From NCBI GenBank assembly GCA_036927565.1, contig JAYESD010000003.1, positions 95,775,591 through 95,839,590 of the forward strand: a stretch of 64,000 nucleotides of DNA, in the 5' to 3' direction. Source of the stretch: Tuctoria greenei (lineage: Eukaryota > Streptophyta > Magnoliopsida > Poales > Poaceae). Shown here piece after piece: positions 44,008 to 54,951 of this stretch (position 1 is its first letter; each line of letters begins with the position of its first letter). The position numbers and the translations under genes are program-made. The notes under the pieces were generated by a model. The model saw nothing but the letters and a program-made list of their open reading frames with translations, was not told the DNA's origin and made no database searches.

Positions 44008-45367
44008 ACCAGTGGGCCCCAGATAATTATAGCCCATATTTTAATTTTCTAGAAAATAGTAAAATACTAACATTAACCCACTGCTGAATTTTGGCCTAAA
44101 AGGCCCTAATTTTGGTCCAGCCCACTGAGTACTTAGGCCCCAAGCCCATGCTAATTTCTGAAAAAACATAAAATAGAAAAGAAGAAACCAGCCCGAAGGC
44201 CTGGTCAACTCTCTAATACAGCCCATAGCCCAAGGCTAAACACAGCCAAAATTTCCACAGAAATAAAAGGAGAAAACTCGGCTTTAGAGGCCCATCCACC
44301 CCCTGAATTGGCCCATGGCCTGCTAAGAATTTCTGGAAAATCGTGATTAATCTAAAGGGCGGCCCACGAGCCCATTGGCGCGCCCCGACTGGGCTGTGTG
44401 GCCCGCATGCGCGCGCCAACTCTCGGTCGGCCATGAGATCTGAGATGGACGGTGCGAATTTTTTGGTACATGTCATCCGAAATATCTGATGCATCGTTTT
44501 TCAATTCGACCGCTAGAACTGATCGCACTAAAGTATACAGTCTGATTCAGGCAAAACCCTAGTCATTCGACTCCTCCTCACTCCATCTCACCGACAGAGA
44601 GAGAGAGAGAACAAGAGGGAGGCGGCTGAGAGTGGTGGCACCACCGAGGGCACCGCGCTGGATTTGCCGCGGGCGCCGCACTGTCATGCGAGGTCGCCGT
44701 GAGGCGGCTCACTGTCGAGAGGCAAGATCCGCAGGCCTGAGGGAAGCTCATGCACCTAGGGTTAGATCTGTGCCGGGAACCCTAGGGTTCCGGTGGGCCT
44801 ACCCGTGCTGAGGCTTGAAGACCGGTGGCGCAGCGTGGTCCTCTCGCCGGCGCACGACGCTCGCCGTTGGGTGAGTGCGCCGCCGATGAGCGGTCCGTCG
44901 GTGGGCCTAAACTGATCTAAGGAGGTGCAGCAGTCGGGTGCTCTGGTGAGGAGTCGACCCAAGTGTGCGATGGCAATTGTCTCCGGTGAGCGCGAAGCGT
45001 CAACATGGAGAGTCGAAGCTGAAACTAAGGTAAGTTCATCTAATCCCCTCCCTGATCTGAGTTTTGACTTGGATTTGATCCGAGTTTGATTCAATTCGGT
45101 TTGTAACTGAATGGAATCTCTTATTTGCCTCTGATTGGACTCAATTGGGTCCTAATTTTGATTAGTAACCCTAATCCCTAAATTTGTTGGTTCTGATTTT
45201 GAGTGAAATTGAACCCTAATTTGATTTATGCAATCATCTCCTTCTAATTGCTGTTAGATCATTTCTTAGGGTTTGAGATCCGTGTTGATCTCACTGATTT
45301 GATCAACATTGATCAAGCTTAGGTTGTGAGAATGAGTTGGTCAAAATTCTAAACCATATTAGGGAAG
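44008..45367. other. GC-rich segment of uncertain origin in the Cop-B leader
   Basis: No TE domain. On the plus strand it looks like a promoter and first exon: 'gcccaaggc'-rich upstream part, AAACCCTAG at about 44555, a GA-repeat (44596-44611), a GC-rich stretch, and a strong donor AAG|GTAAGT at about 45027-45035 followed by T-rich intron-like sequence. On the minus strand it would be the Cop-B leader. It may be captured host DNA or part of another element's LTR. Confidence 0.35.
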
Positions 45368-45379
45368 GCTCTGACGCCA
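45368..45379 (-). other. Primer binding site of Cop-B
   Basis: Minus strand after the LTR: A then TGGCGTCAGAGCC, resembling the tRNA-Met PBS TGGTATCAGAGC with two differences. Confidence 0.65.
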
Positions 45380-45380
45380 T

Positions 45381-45861
45381 TGTTAGAATCTGAGGTTAGT
45401 GCTTAGCCCTAATGTTGATTAGGGATCAGCCTAATTAACAAGAACAGAGAGCACAAACACCAATCATCACTAATCTACTAGGGTTAAGGAGTAGGATGAT
45501 CATACCTTCGGGTGTAGAGGCAGTAGCGGCCATGAACATCTCGATGAAGACCTAGGAAGTAGGCAGAGGAGTCTCCGGCGAGTTGCTGGAGACCTAGGTG
45601 AAGCCTTCCCGGGACTTTTTACTCTAGGCAATCGGAGCCTCTGTTTTGTGGCAATGGCATGTCTAATTCGATTAGATTGATTCTAAAGGGTGCCAGTGCT
45701 TCTCTTTATAAAGGGAGGAAACGCCTCAAGGGGTCCCACCCAACAATTCTGTTGGGATTTTGTCTTCCGATCAGGACCAGAGAGATTAGGATAGGAGTTT
45801 GAGTTGGTTACGGTGTAACCAACTCCTAATCACCTGTGGTCAATCTAATCAAGTTCTAACA
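45381..45861 (-). repeat. Cop-B 5' LTR (481 bp)
   Basis: TGTTAGAATC...GTTCTAACA. TATA-like CTTTATAAAGAG near 45707-45716 on the minus strand. Both a PBS (left) and a purine-rich PPT-like tract (right, minus strand GGTCAAGAGAGGCGGGTG) adjoin it. Confidence 0.85.
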
Positions 45862-46080
45862 CACCCGCCTCTCTTGACCGGGGATGGACATAGTATTACT
45901 TTTTAAGTCGCCGAGTATGTCTATCCCCAGTTGTAAACACATGGAACAAAGTCGCCGTCATGTCGAGGAACACCATACTATACATTATACACTACTGTAC
46001 CAAGTGGTCTCTGTGCATTGAACCGATTCTCCTTTCTGGTGTTAATTTAATAGTTGAAAAATCATTCAGCGGGAAAGTCA
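45862..46080 (-). other. PPT-like tract and possible Copia 3' internal remnant
   Basis: The first 18 bp resemble the PPT beside the other Cop-B LTR (both have CTTGACC followed by a G-rich stretch). The rest has no ORF. It may be the 3' end of a second tandem Cop-B copy or unrelated flank. Confidence 0.35.
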
Positions 46081-46370
46081 TGAAGAGGTTGCAGGGGAGT
46101 TACCTAGCATAGCCAAAATTTTCTTCACTGCTGCATGACATTAATCTGGGATGCAAAATTCTATGTCAAAGTTGATGATGACATTAATCTTGACTTAGGT
46201 AATTATTTTTTTATGTTTTCTGTGTGGACTGATATAGTTATAGTTGAATCCAGATTTCTTTACTAATTCTATGCAATTCTTCTGTCAGATGTGGGTTAAT
46301 TGAGCTGCTTGAAGGCCGTCAAGATAACCAACGATTGTACATGGGTTGCATGAAGTCAGGAGTTGTTGTA
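46081..46370 (+). pseudogene. Fragment of a GT31-type beta-1,3-galactosyltransferase gene
   Basis: Reading from about 46087, exon-like sequence encodes IAKIFFTAA, a stop, then WDAKFYVKVDDDINLD (46147-46195), which matches the plant GT31 (Hexosyltransferase) region holding the DxD metal-binding motif. A GTAATT donor at 46199, an AT-rich intron-like gap and TCTGTCAG at 46281-46288 follow; then RLYMGCMKSGVVV, the family's next conserved block. The splice phase does not keep the frame open and an upstream stop breaks it, so it is a relic. In intact genes the product adds galactose in the Golgi. Confidence 0.55.
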
Positions 46371-46640
46371 AGCGTAGAGTATGTTCCCTCTAAGTTGTGG
46401 AAATGTTATGATAGTAGGAGGCAGTACACATGCTTTTGTGTTTCTAAGAAGCAGATTGGAAGCTCTGAATGGTAAGGACAAGGAAAGGGGGCCGAACCTT
46501 CAAAGCCTGAACCGAACACCGAGATTCTCTTCCTCTGCAGCTACGAAGGATGTGGGAAAATATTCATTGATGCAGTGACTCCTAGGAAGCATGCTCTTGT
46601 CCATGTGGATAGAAAATATATCTGTCATTAAGAAGCAGGG
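46371..46640 (+). pseudogene. Fragment of a YY1-like C2H2 zinc-finger gene
   Basis: After CTCTGCAG (splice-acceptor-like, 46533-46540) the frame reads CSYEGCGKIFIDAVTPRKH, ALVHVDRKYICH and a stop at 46629-46631. The C-x4-C-x12-H-x3-H spacing and the YEGCGK.FID pattern fit the YY1-like plant zinc-finger factors. An upstream exon-like piece (about 46409-46481) with a GTAAGG donor encodes QYTCFCVSKKQIGSSE. One finger is far short of the family's several. It is a gene fragment with no evidence of function. Confidence 0.5.
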
Positions 46641-46751
46641 TTATGGTTGATACTTGTTTTGGTTTTTCACTTTAGCCTGTGTAACCAATACAATAATTGA
46701 TGAATTTATTTTTGCCCTGAAATTAATTATTTTTGTGAGCACGTAGTAGGC
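46641..46751. other. Non-coding, AT-rich
   Basis: No feature recognised; leads into the solo-LTR insertion. Confidence 0.5.
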
Positions 46752-46756
46752 CTAGG

Positions 46757-47263
46757 TGTTGGTGATATGCCCAAGTGGCAATCATAAACAATTCGGGTTA
46801 AGGCCTGTCAGATATTTGATCCATAAGCAATTAGGGTACTAATAGGTCTGCGACCTAAAAGCCCATTAATACGTCTATAAATACGAGGGGTAGGGTTAGG
46901 GGCTAATTACTCCACCATATGACATCCCTAGCCTCCACCCCTCGCAGGCCTCACACCGAGACCCTTGCCATGCACGCGGTGCTAGCACACCGGCGCAAGG
47001 CGTTCCTCTCCGCACGTGTGGATTCCGTGGAGGCGCTGCTGTTACTGTTGTGCTGATTGGCTGTGACGAACGTGATCGTCTACTGCTGCCGTGAATAGGG
47101 CGAGGAGGAGACGAACGAGATCGTCTACTTCCCCTACACCGACGCGCGTTCACGTTCCGCTGCGCTACGCGTCTAGTGGTAACGATCTATGACCTTTGTA
47201 CTCGCATGTTTCCTGGGTGATACGGTAGAGTTGCTATAGTAGCGTACCGTCGATTACCTAACA
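46757..47263 (+). mobile_element. Angela-like Copia solo LTR
   Basis: 507 bp, TGTTGGTGATATGCCC...TTACCTAACA, with a perfect TSD CTAGG (46752-46756, 47264-47268). The start, with GGCAATCATAAAC following, is typical of the Angela/BARE group. TATA at 46875-46883 (GTCTATAAATACGAGG). No internal region; formed by LTR-LTR recombination. The weak ORFs in it are artefacts. Confidence 0.85.
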
Positions 47264-47591
47264 CTAGGAAAATAACCATCTTATGTTTGTATGTCCAAAG
47301 CAGGCCCACAAAAATAAACCGGTTATTTTCGTGGGCTGGCACCTGTAGAAGGCCCACGGAAATAAACTGGTTTATATTCGTGGACCTTGTGTCGGCCCAC
47401 TAAAATAACCACATTATTGTCGTGGCTTGATATCGGCCCATGACAATAGTTATAATTTCGTGAGCCTCATCCGACCCACGAAAATAGATGTATTTTTGTA
47501 GGTGGCTGACGAAAATATATTTTTCATGGGATTTTCTTATAATTTCGTGGGTTCCTGTCCACAAAAATAAATCGGTTTCTTGTTGTGAAAT
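47264..47591. mobile_element. CACTA-like remnant with subterminal repeats
   Basis: Many short repeats of a GGCCCACRAAAATAA type alternate in both orientations around 47300-47575, as in CACTA subterminal regions. The right end TTTCTTGTTGTG is, reversed, CACAACAAGAAA, close to the common CACTACAAGAAA terminus. The left end is disrupted by the solo LTR. No transposase. Assignment tentative. Confidence 0.45.
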
Positions 47592-48044
47592 GCATCTCTT
47601 GCAGCCATGAGAAAGAGTAGGGCATGTTTTCTTGATATGCCCCTAAGCAAAAGAGGTGTGGAGAAATGTGAAAGAATGTTTCCTCTCGAAATAGAGATCG
47701 GTTCCCCTCGTCCTTACGATATTGGACGATCGTGTTACACTCAGATACCCGATAGGCAACTCACGGAACTTGAGAATTCGACCAACGAGGTAAAATTCAG
47801 TCTGGCTCAACCCTTCCAAGCTATGATAGGCTCGCGACCGGGACGCAAAAGGGATTCAACACAACAACCCAACCCGAAAGGGACTCGGGGCGGCACACAC
47901 AACTCGAATTATAATGATCGGGTCCAATGCCCCACTGTCCCAACCTTGAGGTCTGGAATGGCCCGAACGAATCATGAACCAATACTAATGTTGCGAAAAT
48001 CTACCTCTGACCGACTCATTAAGCTCGGCCGAAGGCTCGGGTGC
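47592..48044 (+). mobile_element. Gypsy internal 3' end (Gyp-5)
   Basis: Open on the plus strand over 147 codons (47607-48050), but without a motif I recognise. The final GAAGGCTCGGGTGC before TGTTGACAG fits a Gypsy PPT. Probably the degraded 3' internal region of the LTR that follows. Confidence 0.4.
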
Positions 48045-48726
48045 TGTTGACAGGGTTCTGTACCGCAGATACCAAAAAATACAGGATTAACCAGCAGCGT
48101 AGGATGATGATACGACCTGGTGCCATATTCATCCTCGAACACGAGGAGGAGCCCGTCGCCTAAGCCCATTGAGGCCAGGTAAAATGTATGCCTAAGTCTC
48201 GATCCCAAGGTCTGAAAGTGCCCCCAGCTCGAGGTCGAGAGAAGGAGGCAGTTGACAATGTTCAATACAGATATAGACCGAGGCAAACACATCTTTTTTG
48301 GTCAGAAGGTCACGTACAATGTGACTCCACTGCATACTGCTGACACCTTCCTCGCTCTGTCCCATCCCACACATCGACTGGTGAGTGCCCCAGTACGACG
48401 CAGACCCATGACAACACCCAAGCAGGAGCAAAGATGACTTCCGCGACAGAGCTCGGCCAGAGGTGAGCTCGAGCAACCCCCACTAAGAGGATAGGTAGAA
48501 TTGAGACCCCCGTCGAAAGAATAGGAACTGTTGTAACCTCTGCCCCATTTATGAGGGAATTGGGGTAGATAAGAGCGGCGCGACATAATGGTTAGACAGA
48601 ACACACCCGCGTCGACTATAAGAAAGCCCTGATGCCTCGACAAAAAACACTCACTTTGTAACCTTTGAAACCATACTAGCACAGCTAGCAAAAGAGTAAA
48701 AAATGACTCTAGGATCGAAGAGCACT
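48045..48726 (+). mobile_element. Gypsy LTR (Gyp-5), interrupted by Sire-4
   Basis: Begins TGTTGACAGGGTTCTGTACC, a start seen in grass Gypsy LTRs, preceded by a PPT-like tract. TATA-like GACTATAAGAAAG near 48617-48629. Cut at 48727 by the Sire-4 LTR; the remainder, if any, is beyond the window. Confidence 0.55.
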
Positions 48727-50359
48727 TGAAAAGCTACCAGAGGGGGGTGAATTGTAGATTTAAACTTTTTATGCGAAAGCAACTAAAACCCCTCGACAGA
48801 AAATCAATCTGATAAGAAAAACCATGTGTGCGACTACTTTCAATGTGTTAAAACATGACCAAACCAGTATAGATTGTAGCGAATCAAGTTAAAAGCTAAG
48901 CAACAAGAAGCACATGAAATGTCGAGTATAACTCAAGATATAATCAAAATACTGAGCAAAGGTCAATATGTTATACCCGAGTTAAAAAGAGATCTCCTAT
49001 GTTGCTAAGAAACCCGTGTAACTCAAAAAGCAAAAATCCAATGACTATGAAACTTTCACAAATGATAAATCATTGAGTTGTGAAAACAAAACAAAAAGAA
49101 TAACATCAATTAGATATGTAAAATGTGAGTTATGATTAAAACATTGAAGCAACATCGCGCTGCAAAGAAACAAGACGATAAAACTTGTCAAAAACAAGGC
49201 ACAAAAGCTTCTCAAAACTACAAATTTTATTCACCTAAGACACAAGAGAAGCAGGCACAAGTAGTGTACTCCATGAGCCCTGGATCTCTTGCTTATATAA
49301 CCAGCCCTCAAGCCAACTCAATCCAAACTAGCACTTCCTACTCCTACTTAGATTCAACTAAAACTTTCCATATTTGCTTAAGACTCTTCCATAAATAAAA
49401 GAAGCAATTCTAAGACTTCCAAACACCTTAAGAACGTCCAACACATTCCTAAAACAACCCATCTTCGTGCCTCACAAGAAATCCTATCATAACCAACTCG
49501 AAACTTTCCATAGTTACACCGAAACCACCTCAACTTCAGCCTGAGCGCGTAATCCAGCCGGTTGGACTGTTCCGACCACATCTTCTCATCCATAACTCTT
49601 CACCACGCTTTAGAAAAATGTGTCCACGCCCATGAATCCCTTGCACGTGTGCAAAAACTTTCCAAAACATTGACCATACCTTCATATGCATTGTTCTTGA
49701 CCCAAACATGCTGCGTGACCTCCCGATTAACTCAACAACAATTCCCACCGAACATGATTGTTGAACCTCATCTTCTCCCTAAGACTAGCTCAATGGATCA
49801 CCATCACCAGTCATTTTTTGACCTCAAGCAACACCTACACATGAGCAAACAACCAATTCTTCTGTGCACAAGTCCTCGACTTGACTCACATTAGTCCGAA
49901 AATCACAACACCTTGTTTGGGCACCTTACATAAGCATATTGCAAAACATAGAAGATATTATCCACCACGATCAGCCAAAATTATGAAAACTTAGTCTAAA
50001 AGTTTTAAGTAAACTTAAAAAAGCAAGTTTGAAACACTTCAAGTTAAGAACAGAGCAGCTCAAACTAAACAGGGAGATCAAATAGTCCAAACAGCCGCAC
50101 TGCAGTATACAAGGAAAACATCGGACGGTCCAAAGCATCGACTCACATGCAGCTCATGTGCTGCTAAGTTTGGACAATCCAAAATGAAAAACATGTTCAA
50201 CTAACATGCATTGAGTTCGAACTGTCCGAACTATGTCCCGCAATTCATTTTAAAAAGTTCGGATAGTGCGAAGTGAATGTCTTGTGTATACTCAAAACTT
50301 TATATGAAAACTCTCACTTTTAACATATTTGCCAATGTATTCAACACATATGTCTCACA
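48727..50359 (-). repeat. Sire-4 3' LTR (Sirevirus-type)
   Basis: 1633 bp, read on plus as TGAAAAGCTACCAGAGG...ATGTCTCACA. The AGAGGGGGGTGAATTG phrase near its end is shared with the Sire-1, Sire-2 and Sire-3 LTRs. GGAC/GTCC-type palindromes (near 50120, 50165, 50215, 50260) are a further Sirevirus mark. Confidence 0.75.
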
Positions 50360-50853
50360 ATATCTCCCTTGATGAATGCATTGGCAACACCACCTAGTAT
50401 CCAGACATTGGCTCATTCACTTTCATGAAAAGTTTTGAAACAAAGAAAATTTCTCCCTATTTTTGAAATCAAAAATCAGATGAGAATAAACCTCTCTCTT
50501 TAAAATAAAATATCTCCTATGGATGTACACTCCCCCCTGAGAAGAAGGTGTAAATCAAAACACTTGTTAATGTGCAACGTGTGACATATTTCTTCCCATT
50601 TGGCAATGTATCTAGCAAAGTTCAAGAGAAAATTGAAATTGTTATAAGCATAATATGATATGTACATATAAAACAAAGTTCATCCAAGTCATACTGTCAA
50701 GTAACTTACACTATCACATCAATGAAATACATAAAATAGTGTATGTCATGCTAGGGATAAAGTGTATTCTCAATTTAAGCAAGTCATGATCTCACAAACT
50801 CAACTATTTCAAAACATGAAAGCATCACACATGTTGTTGTTTATATTATCTTT
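50360..50853 (-). mobile_element. Sire-4 PPT and internal 3' non-coding part
   Basis: Starts with the PPT (minus ATCAAGGGAGATAT). AT-rich and non-coding, with a second purine-rich tract at about 50530-50540 (plus strand actcccccctgag). Gyp-6 begins at 50854; the rest of Sire-4 would lie beyond the window. Confidence 0.6.
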
Positions 50854-51695
50854 TATTGGTACCCTGCGTACTGGGTACCCCACGATACTGCAAGAAGTGC
50901 AAGGGAGTTCCACCTGTCAAAGTTGAAGATCTCCATAGGCCCCACGTGTTACACGACACTGCACCCGCCTCCTTCATATGGGTAGCTCCGACACTACCAT
51001 GCGTAATATAAGACCGGAGCTAAACTCCCTACATAGGAAAGCTTCATGCTTGACACGTGGCCAGTGACCCCGGACCTAACCGCCAGTAGAGGGAAGCTCC
51101 GATGGTGACACGTGGGTAGTGGCTTCGGACCTGCCTCACCGTGAGGGAAAGCTCCGGAGCTGCCACGTGTTGAGCCTTCGAACCTCCGACACCAACGGGA
51201 ATACTGACTGATCTCCAACAGCACGAACATTCAAGGGACAATTATTGCTATAGTTACAAGGCCTGATTATGTGCCATTAATACAATATTAATGATGCACG
51301 ATCAGAAGACCCTTAATACCAATAACGCCGCCATTAAGGCGCATTATCATGCTATTAGGATGCTTAAACACACTTAAATTGTGTCTTAGGCAATAATAAT
51401 CATCGGGGCCACATGTTTGGCCATGGAATTGATGTAACAGCCATCCCTTGGTCTATAAAAAGGAATGTGCTGCACGATACAGATGACCAGGCTCAGACGC
51501 ACGCGAGCACCAGTGAATCCCTAATACAACACACAAACCCCATGGAGTAGGGTATTACGCCTAGGCGGCCCAAACCACGTAAATCCTCTGTGTCATCATC
51601 TTGTCTAGAATCTCCGCACGCCCAAACCGATCAAAGAACCTTCGCGGGCTACAATTTAGTAGTACCAGGGGAAGTGTCATTCGGATGCTTCGACA
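50854..51695 (+). repeat. Gyp-6 5' LTR
   Basis: About 842 bp. The end GCTTCGACA is fixed by the PBS. The start is placed at TATTGGTACCC by comparison with Gyp-7 (TGTCGGTACCC); the canonical TG would have mutated to TA. TATA GGTCTATAAAAAGG at 51453-51461. GGAGCT/AGCTCC and CACGTG phrases are shared with Gyp-7. Confidence 0.65.
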
Positions 51696-51697
51696 TT

Positions 51698-51716
51698 TGG
51701 CACGCCAGGTAGGGGG
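51698..51716 (+). other. Primer binding site of Gyp-6
   Basis: TGGCACGCCAGGTAGGGGG, two bases after the LTR. TGGCxCGCCAGGTAGGGGG is the recurrent PBS of a large group of grass Gypsy elements. Confidence 0.75.
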
Positions 51717-51732
51717 CGCCTGAGATCTCAAG

Positions 51733-53054
51733 ATGGTGAACTCCGCTGCATTATCATCCAACGACAACAATGATGAGCAACCTGCTGGATGGAATCCCAC
51801 CAACATCCAACAGCCAGCAACCGCTGTTGTCCTGGCGAGCGTCATGCCACCACCACCATCATTTGTTCTGGCAAACAATGTTGGACAGCAGGATGGAGTA
51901 CTCGCGTCGATCATGGCATTGACGAATAACAACGCTGAGCACGTTCTTGTTGTTGTGCGTACTCTACTCCAACATCCACCACTTCCAGGAGCACCCCAGG
52001 GTGCAATGGAGCAGTGGAGGGCTGATGTTGAACATCTGGTTGCAATTGCAGCCAATGACATCAGCAACCAATGTCTTGCTCCTTCGGGGCAGACACCTTC
52101 ACAGTGCTGGATCTTGTTAGGAAGACTTGGTCCGCAAGCTTCACAGCACAGGAGACGTGCTGTATCCCAACAGGTGACCTCATTGCCCTCCGGGGCACGT
52201 CACACCCACACTGCGTTGAGGCTTTTGACGCACGACCTGCGGTTAGAGCTTGATTGCCATTACCGACAGTAGGACGACCGCGTCCACATCGAGCGTGCTC
52301 GAGAAAGGTGAGAATCTCAGGACAAACCTGCTCCTTTGGGAGTAGAAAGAGGCCTATGCATCTACGCATGGTCAGGTGGCCACAAAAGTTCTGTCCTTAC
52401 TTGCCGAAGAAATTCGACGAGACTATCAACCCCGCTGAATTCCTTCAAATTTGCTCCACCGCTATTCTGGCGGCAGGGGGCAATGAGGCTGTGATGGCCA
52501 ATTATTTTCCTGTGGCTTTGACCGGGACAGCCAGGTCCTGGTTCATGAGCCCCCCGCCCGACTCCATTAACAGTTGGGCGGAGCTATGCCAACAGTTCAC
52601 CGCGAATTTCGGGAGTTCCTACACCCGACCAGGCGCCAAACTGGACCTGTTTGTTGTGAAGCAAACATCGGGAGAATTGCTGCAGTCCTTTATCCAGCGG
52701 TTTTCTCAGGTACGCAATACCATCCATTCTATTTTGAACGCTTCTATTATTGTCGCATTCAGATAGGGTGTCTGGGACAAGAAGATGCTGGAGAAGCTGG
52801 CGACAAAAGAAGTCACTAGTGTCACAGAGCTCTTCAGCCTGGCTGATAAATGTGTCAGAGCTGTGGAGGGCCATGAAATGCACTCAAAGCCAGCTCCGAA
52901 GGCCAACAAAAAGTCCTCCAAGGCTGAAGCCACTACCTCTGGTATTGGAAAAAAGAAGAAGAAGTCTAACGGCAAGAAAAAGCTGTCGTCCAGTGCACCT
53001 TGTGCTGCGGCTGCTGCAGCTCCGGGTGGCTGGGGGTCATGCCCTGAAAAATGA
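51733..53054 (+). pseudogene. Gyp-6 gag
   Basis: Starts MVNSAALSSNDNNDEQPAGW at 51733 and is open to about 52065, where the frame is lost. The capsid domain is clear at 52370-52735: FCPYLPKKFDETINPAEFLQ, YFPVALTGTARSWFMSPP, WAELCQQFTANF and SGELLQSFIQRFSQVRNTI. A stop after IIVAFR (52764) is followed in a new frame by KEVTSVTELFSLADKCVRAV and a Lys-rich tail. Several frameshifts; the product would form the particle. Confidence 0.8.
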
Positions 53055-53981
53055 CCTCGACCTTCGTCAGAAAACGGCGGCAACTCTAAAATGTGGTGTC
53101 CGATCCACAAGACGGACAAGCACAGTCTGGAGGATTGTCGGGAGGTCTAGAACCTTGTCGAGTGTTACAACAAGCGCCAAGAGGAAGCTCCTTTCCGCCA
53201 ACGGGAAGGAAAACAAAAAGTCGACGAAGCTCCAGCTGATACGGAGCTAGGCTTTCAGGATCCTAAGAAGGTCTTGAAGGTTGTGTACAACACGGTTGAC
53301 GACGATTCCGACGTATCTGACAACGAGCGTCAGAAGACCCTACACACCATCTATGGTGGTTCCTGGGACATCACTTCTCATCGCATCCTCAAGACAATGC
53401 AGCGGGACATGGCCACTGCAGCTGCTACCGCCAAGGCGGAACCTCATCAGAAATGGATGGACACTCCCATCACCTTCGATGCTATGGACTGCCCACGAAA
53501 CATGATCGGAGCTGGCCAATTGCCACTGATGGTGTCTGCTACCATCAACAATGTCCAGCTTTACCATGTTTTGGTGGACGAAGGTGCGGGGCTGAACCTC
53601 GGGAGCTATGAAGCCTTCGTCAAGCTCCAGCTCCGACCCTCAGACCTTCATCCCCCACGACCTTTCTCTGGGGTAGGTCCAGGGGCCATTAGCCCTCTCC
53701 GATCCATCACACTCCCGGTGACCTTCGGAACTTGGGAGAAATACAGGACCGAGAAGCTGGTCTTTAATGTAGCGCAGATCAGCTTACCCTTCAACGCCAT
53801 CCTAGGCAGGCCTGCCCTGTATAGATTCATGGATGCAGCCCACAAGGGCTATTTGGTGTTGAAGATACCAACACCTTCGGGTGTTCTCCACATCCGCGGG
53901 ACTGTACTGCAGGAGTCACCGCACTGGAAGAACTCCATGCGCTTTCAACAGCGTAGGAGGAGGCATCCGGCAAAGAGCTAG
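53055..53981 (+). pseudogene. Gyp-6 protease region
   Basis: 53090-53270 encodes WCPIHKTDKHSLEDCREV and a charged linker with stops. 53274-53981 is open: TLHTIYGGSWDITSHR, QKWMDTPITFDAMDCPRNM, then the aspartic protease site HVLVDEGAGLNL (Glu where Gly is usual after the Asp; DxGA retained) and FNAILGRPALYRFM. The frame is lost near 53895, before RT. Confidence 0.8.
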
Positions 53982-54951
53982 TTGCTGCACCTCCAAGCAC
54001 TCGACATCGAGGCTTGACCTCTGCATCGCGTGTGCAGCCAAGAGGCGACAACGACATACCCATCAAAGTCATCCAAATTGGTTCCGATGCTGCTCAGACC
54101 ACCCGTATATCAGGAGGACTGAACAACAAATAGGAACTTGCCCTCATCACTTCCCCCGGGCGAATGTTGACGTGTTTGCCTGGCAACCGTCACAAATGCT
54201 TGGGATCCCTAGGGAGGTGATTGAGCACAATCTGAAGATTTATCCCAACGCATGGCCTGGACAGCAGAAGCCCCAGAAGCAATCAGTCGAGCGGCAAAAC
54301 TTCATCCGAGAGGAGATTAAGAAGCTGCTCGAAGCTGGTTTCATCCGGAAAGTTTTTTCACCCAAAATGGCTAGCAAACCCATTCGTTGTACCCAAGGCT
54401 GGCAAGATTCGGATGTGTATCGACTACACCACACTAAGTAAGGCATGTCCAAAAGATCCATTTCCACTACCTAGAATAGATCAGATAGTGGACTCCACCT
54501 CCGGGTGTGAGCTATTGTGTTCCTAGATGCATACTCCGGATATCATCAAATCCAAATGTCTAGGGAAGATGAAGAGCATACTGCCTTCATTACCGTAGAT
54601 GGATTGTACTATTATACTGTCATGCCCTTTGGTCTCAAAAATGCTGGTTCAACTTTTGTGCGAGCTATGCACAAAACTTTTGGAGAACTAATTAGGGACT
54701 TGGTAGAGGTGTATGTCGATGACATCATTGTGAAGATCAAGAACAAGGAGTCACTCCTTGACAACTTGCAAGCCGTCTTCGACAAGTTGCGCATCACTCG
54801 CACCAAGCTAAACCCAGACATGTGCGTCTTCGGGGTTCGCTCTTGTAAGCTCCTTGGTTTTTTGGTGACTCACCGAGGAATTGAGGCAAATCCGATGAGG
54901 ATCAAGGCTATAGAAGATATGTGGCCCCCAGCCCACATCACGGACGTCTAG
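53982..54951 (+). pseudogene. Gyp-6 reverse transcriptase
   Basis: Frames 53881-54441 and 54517-54951 give VDVFAWQPSQMLGIPREVIEH, EEIKKLLEAGFIRKV, FLDAYSGYHQIQMSREDEEH, YTVMPFGLKNAGSTFVRAM and the intact catalytic YVDDIIVK. The part between (about 54365-54516) is shifted but still shows CIDYTTLSKACPKDPFPLPRI. A stop after AHITDV (54949-54951) interrupts the thumb region. Plant Gypsy RT. Confidence 0.85.

Larger units (their letters stand above)
36645..45861 (-). mobile_element. Cop-B: Copia retrotransposon, decayed, with internal insertions
   Basis: LTRs 36645-38085 (with a solo-LTR insertion) and 45381-45861 share TGTTAGAATCTGAGG...GTTCTAACA ends. The minus strand gives PBS (45368-45379), leader, internally deleted gag, protease, integrase, RT, RNase H and PPT. 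No TSD is seen: the left flank ends AAGTT and the right flank starts CACCC. Coding parts carry many lesions. The RT/integrase type differs from Cop-A and the Sireviruses. Confidence 0.85.

Noticed and set aside
47607..48050. 147-residue plus ORF as a possible host gene
   Set aside because: It runs directly into a Gypsy PPT and LTR start and has no recognisable domain; more likely the tail of a Gypsy internal region.
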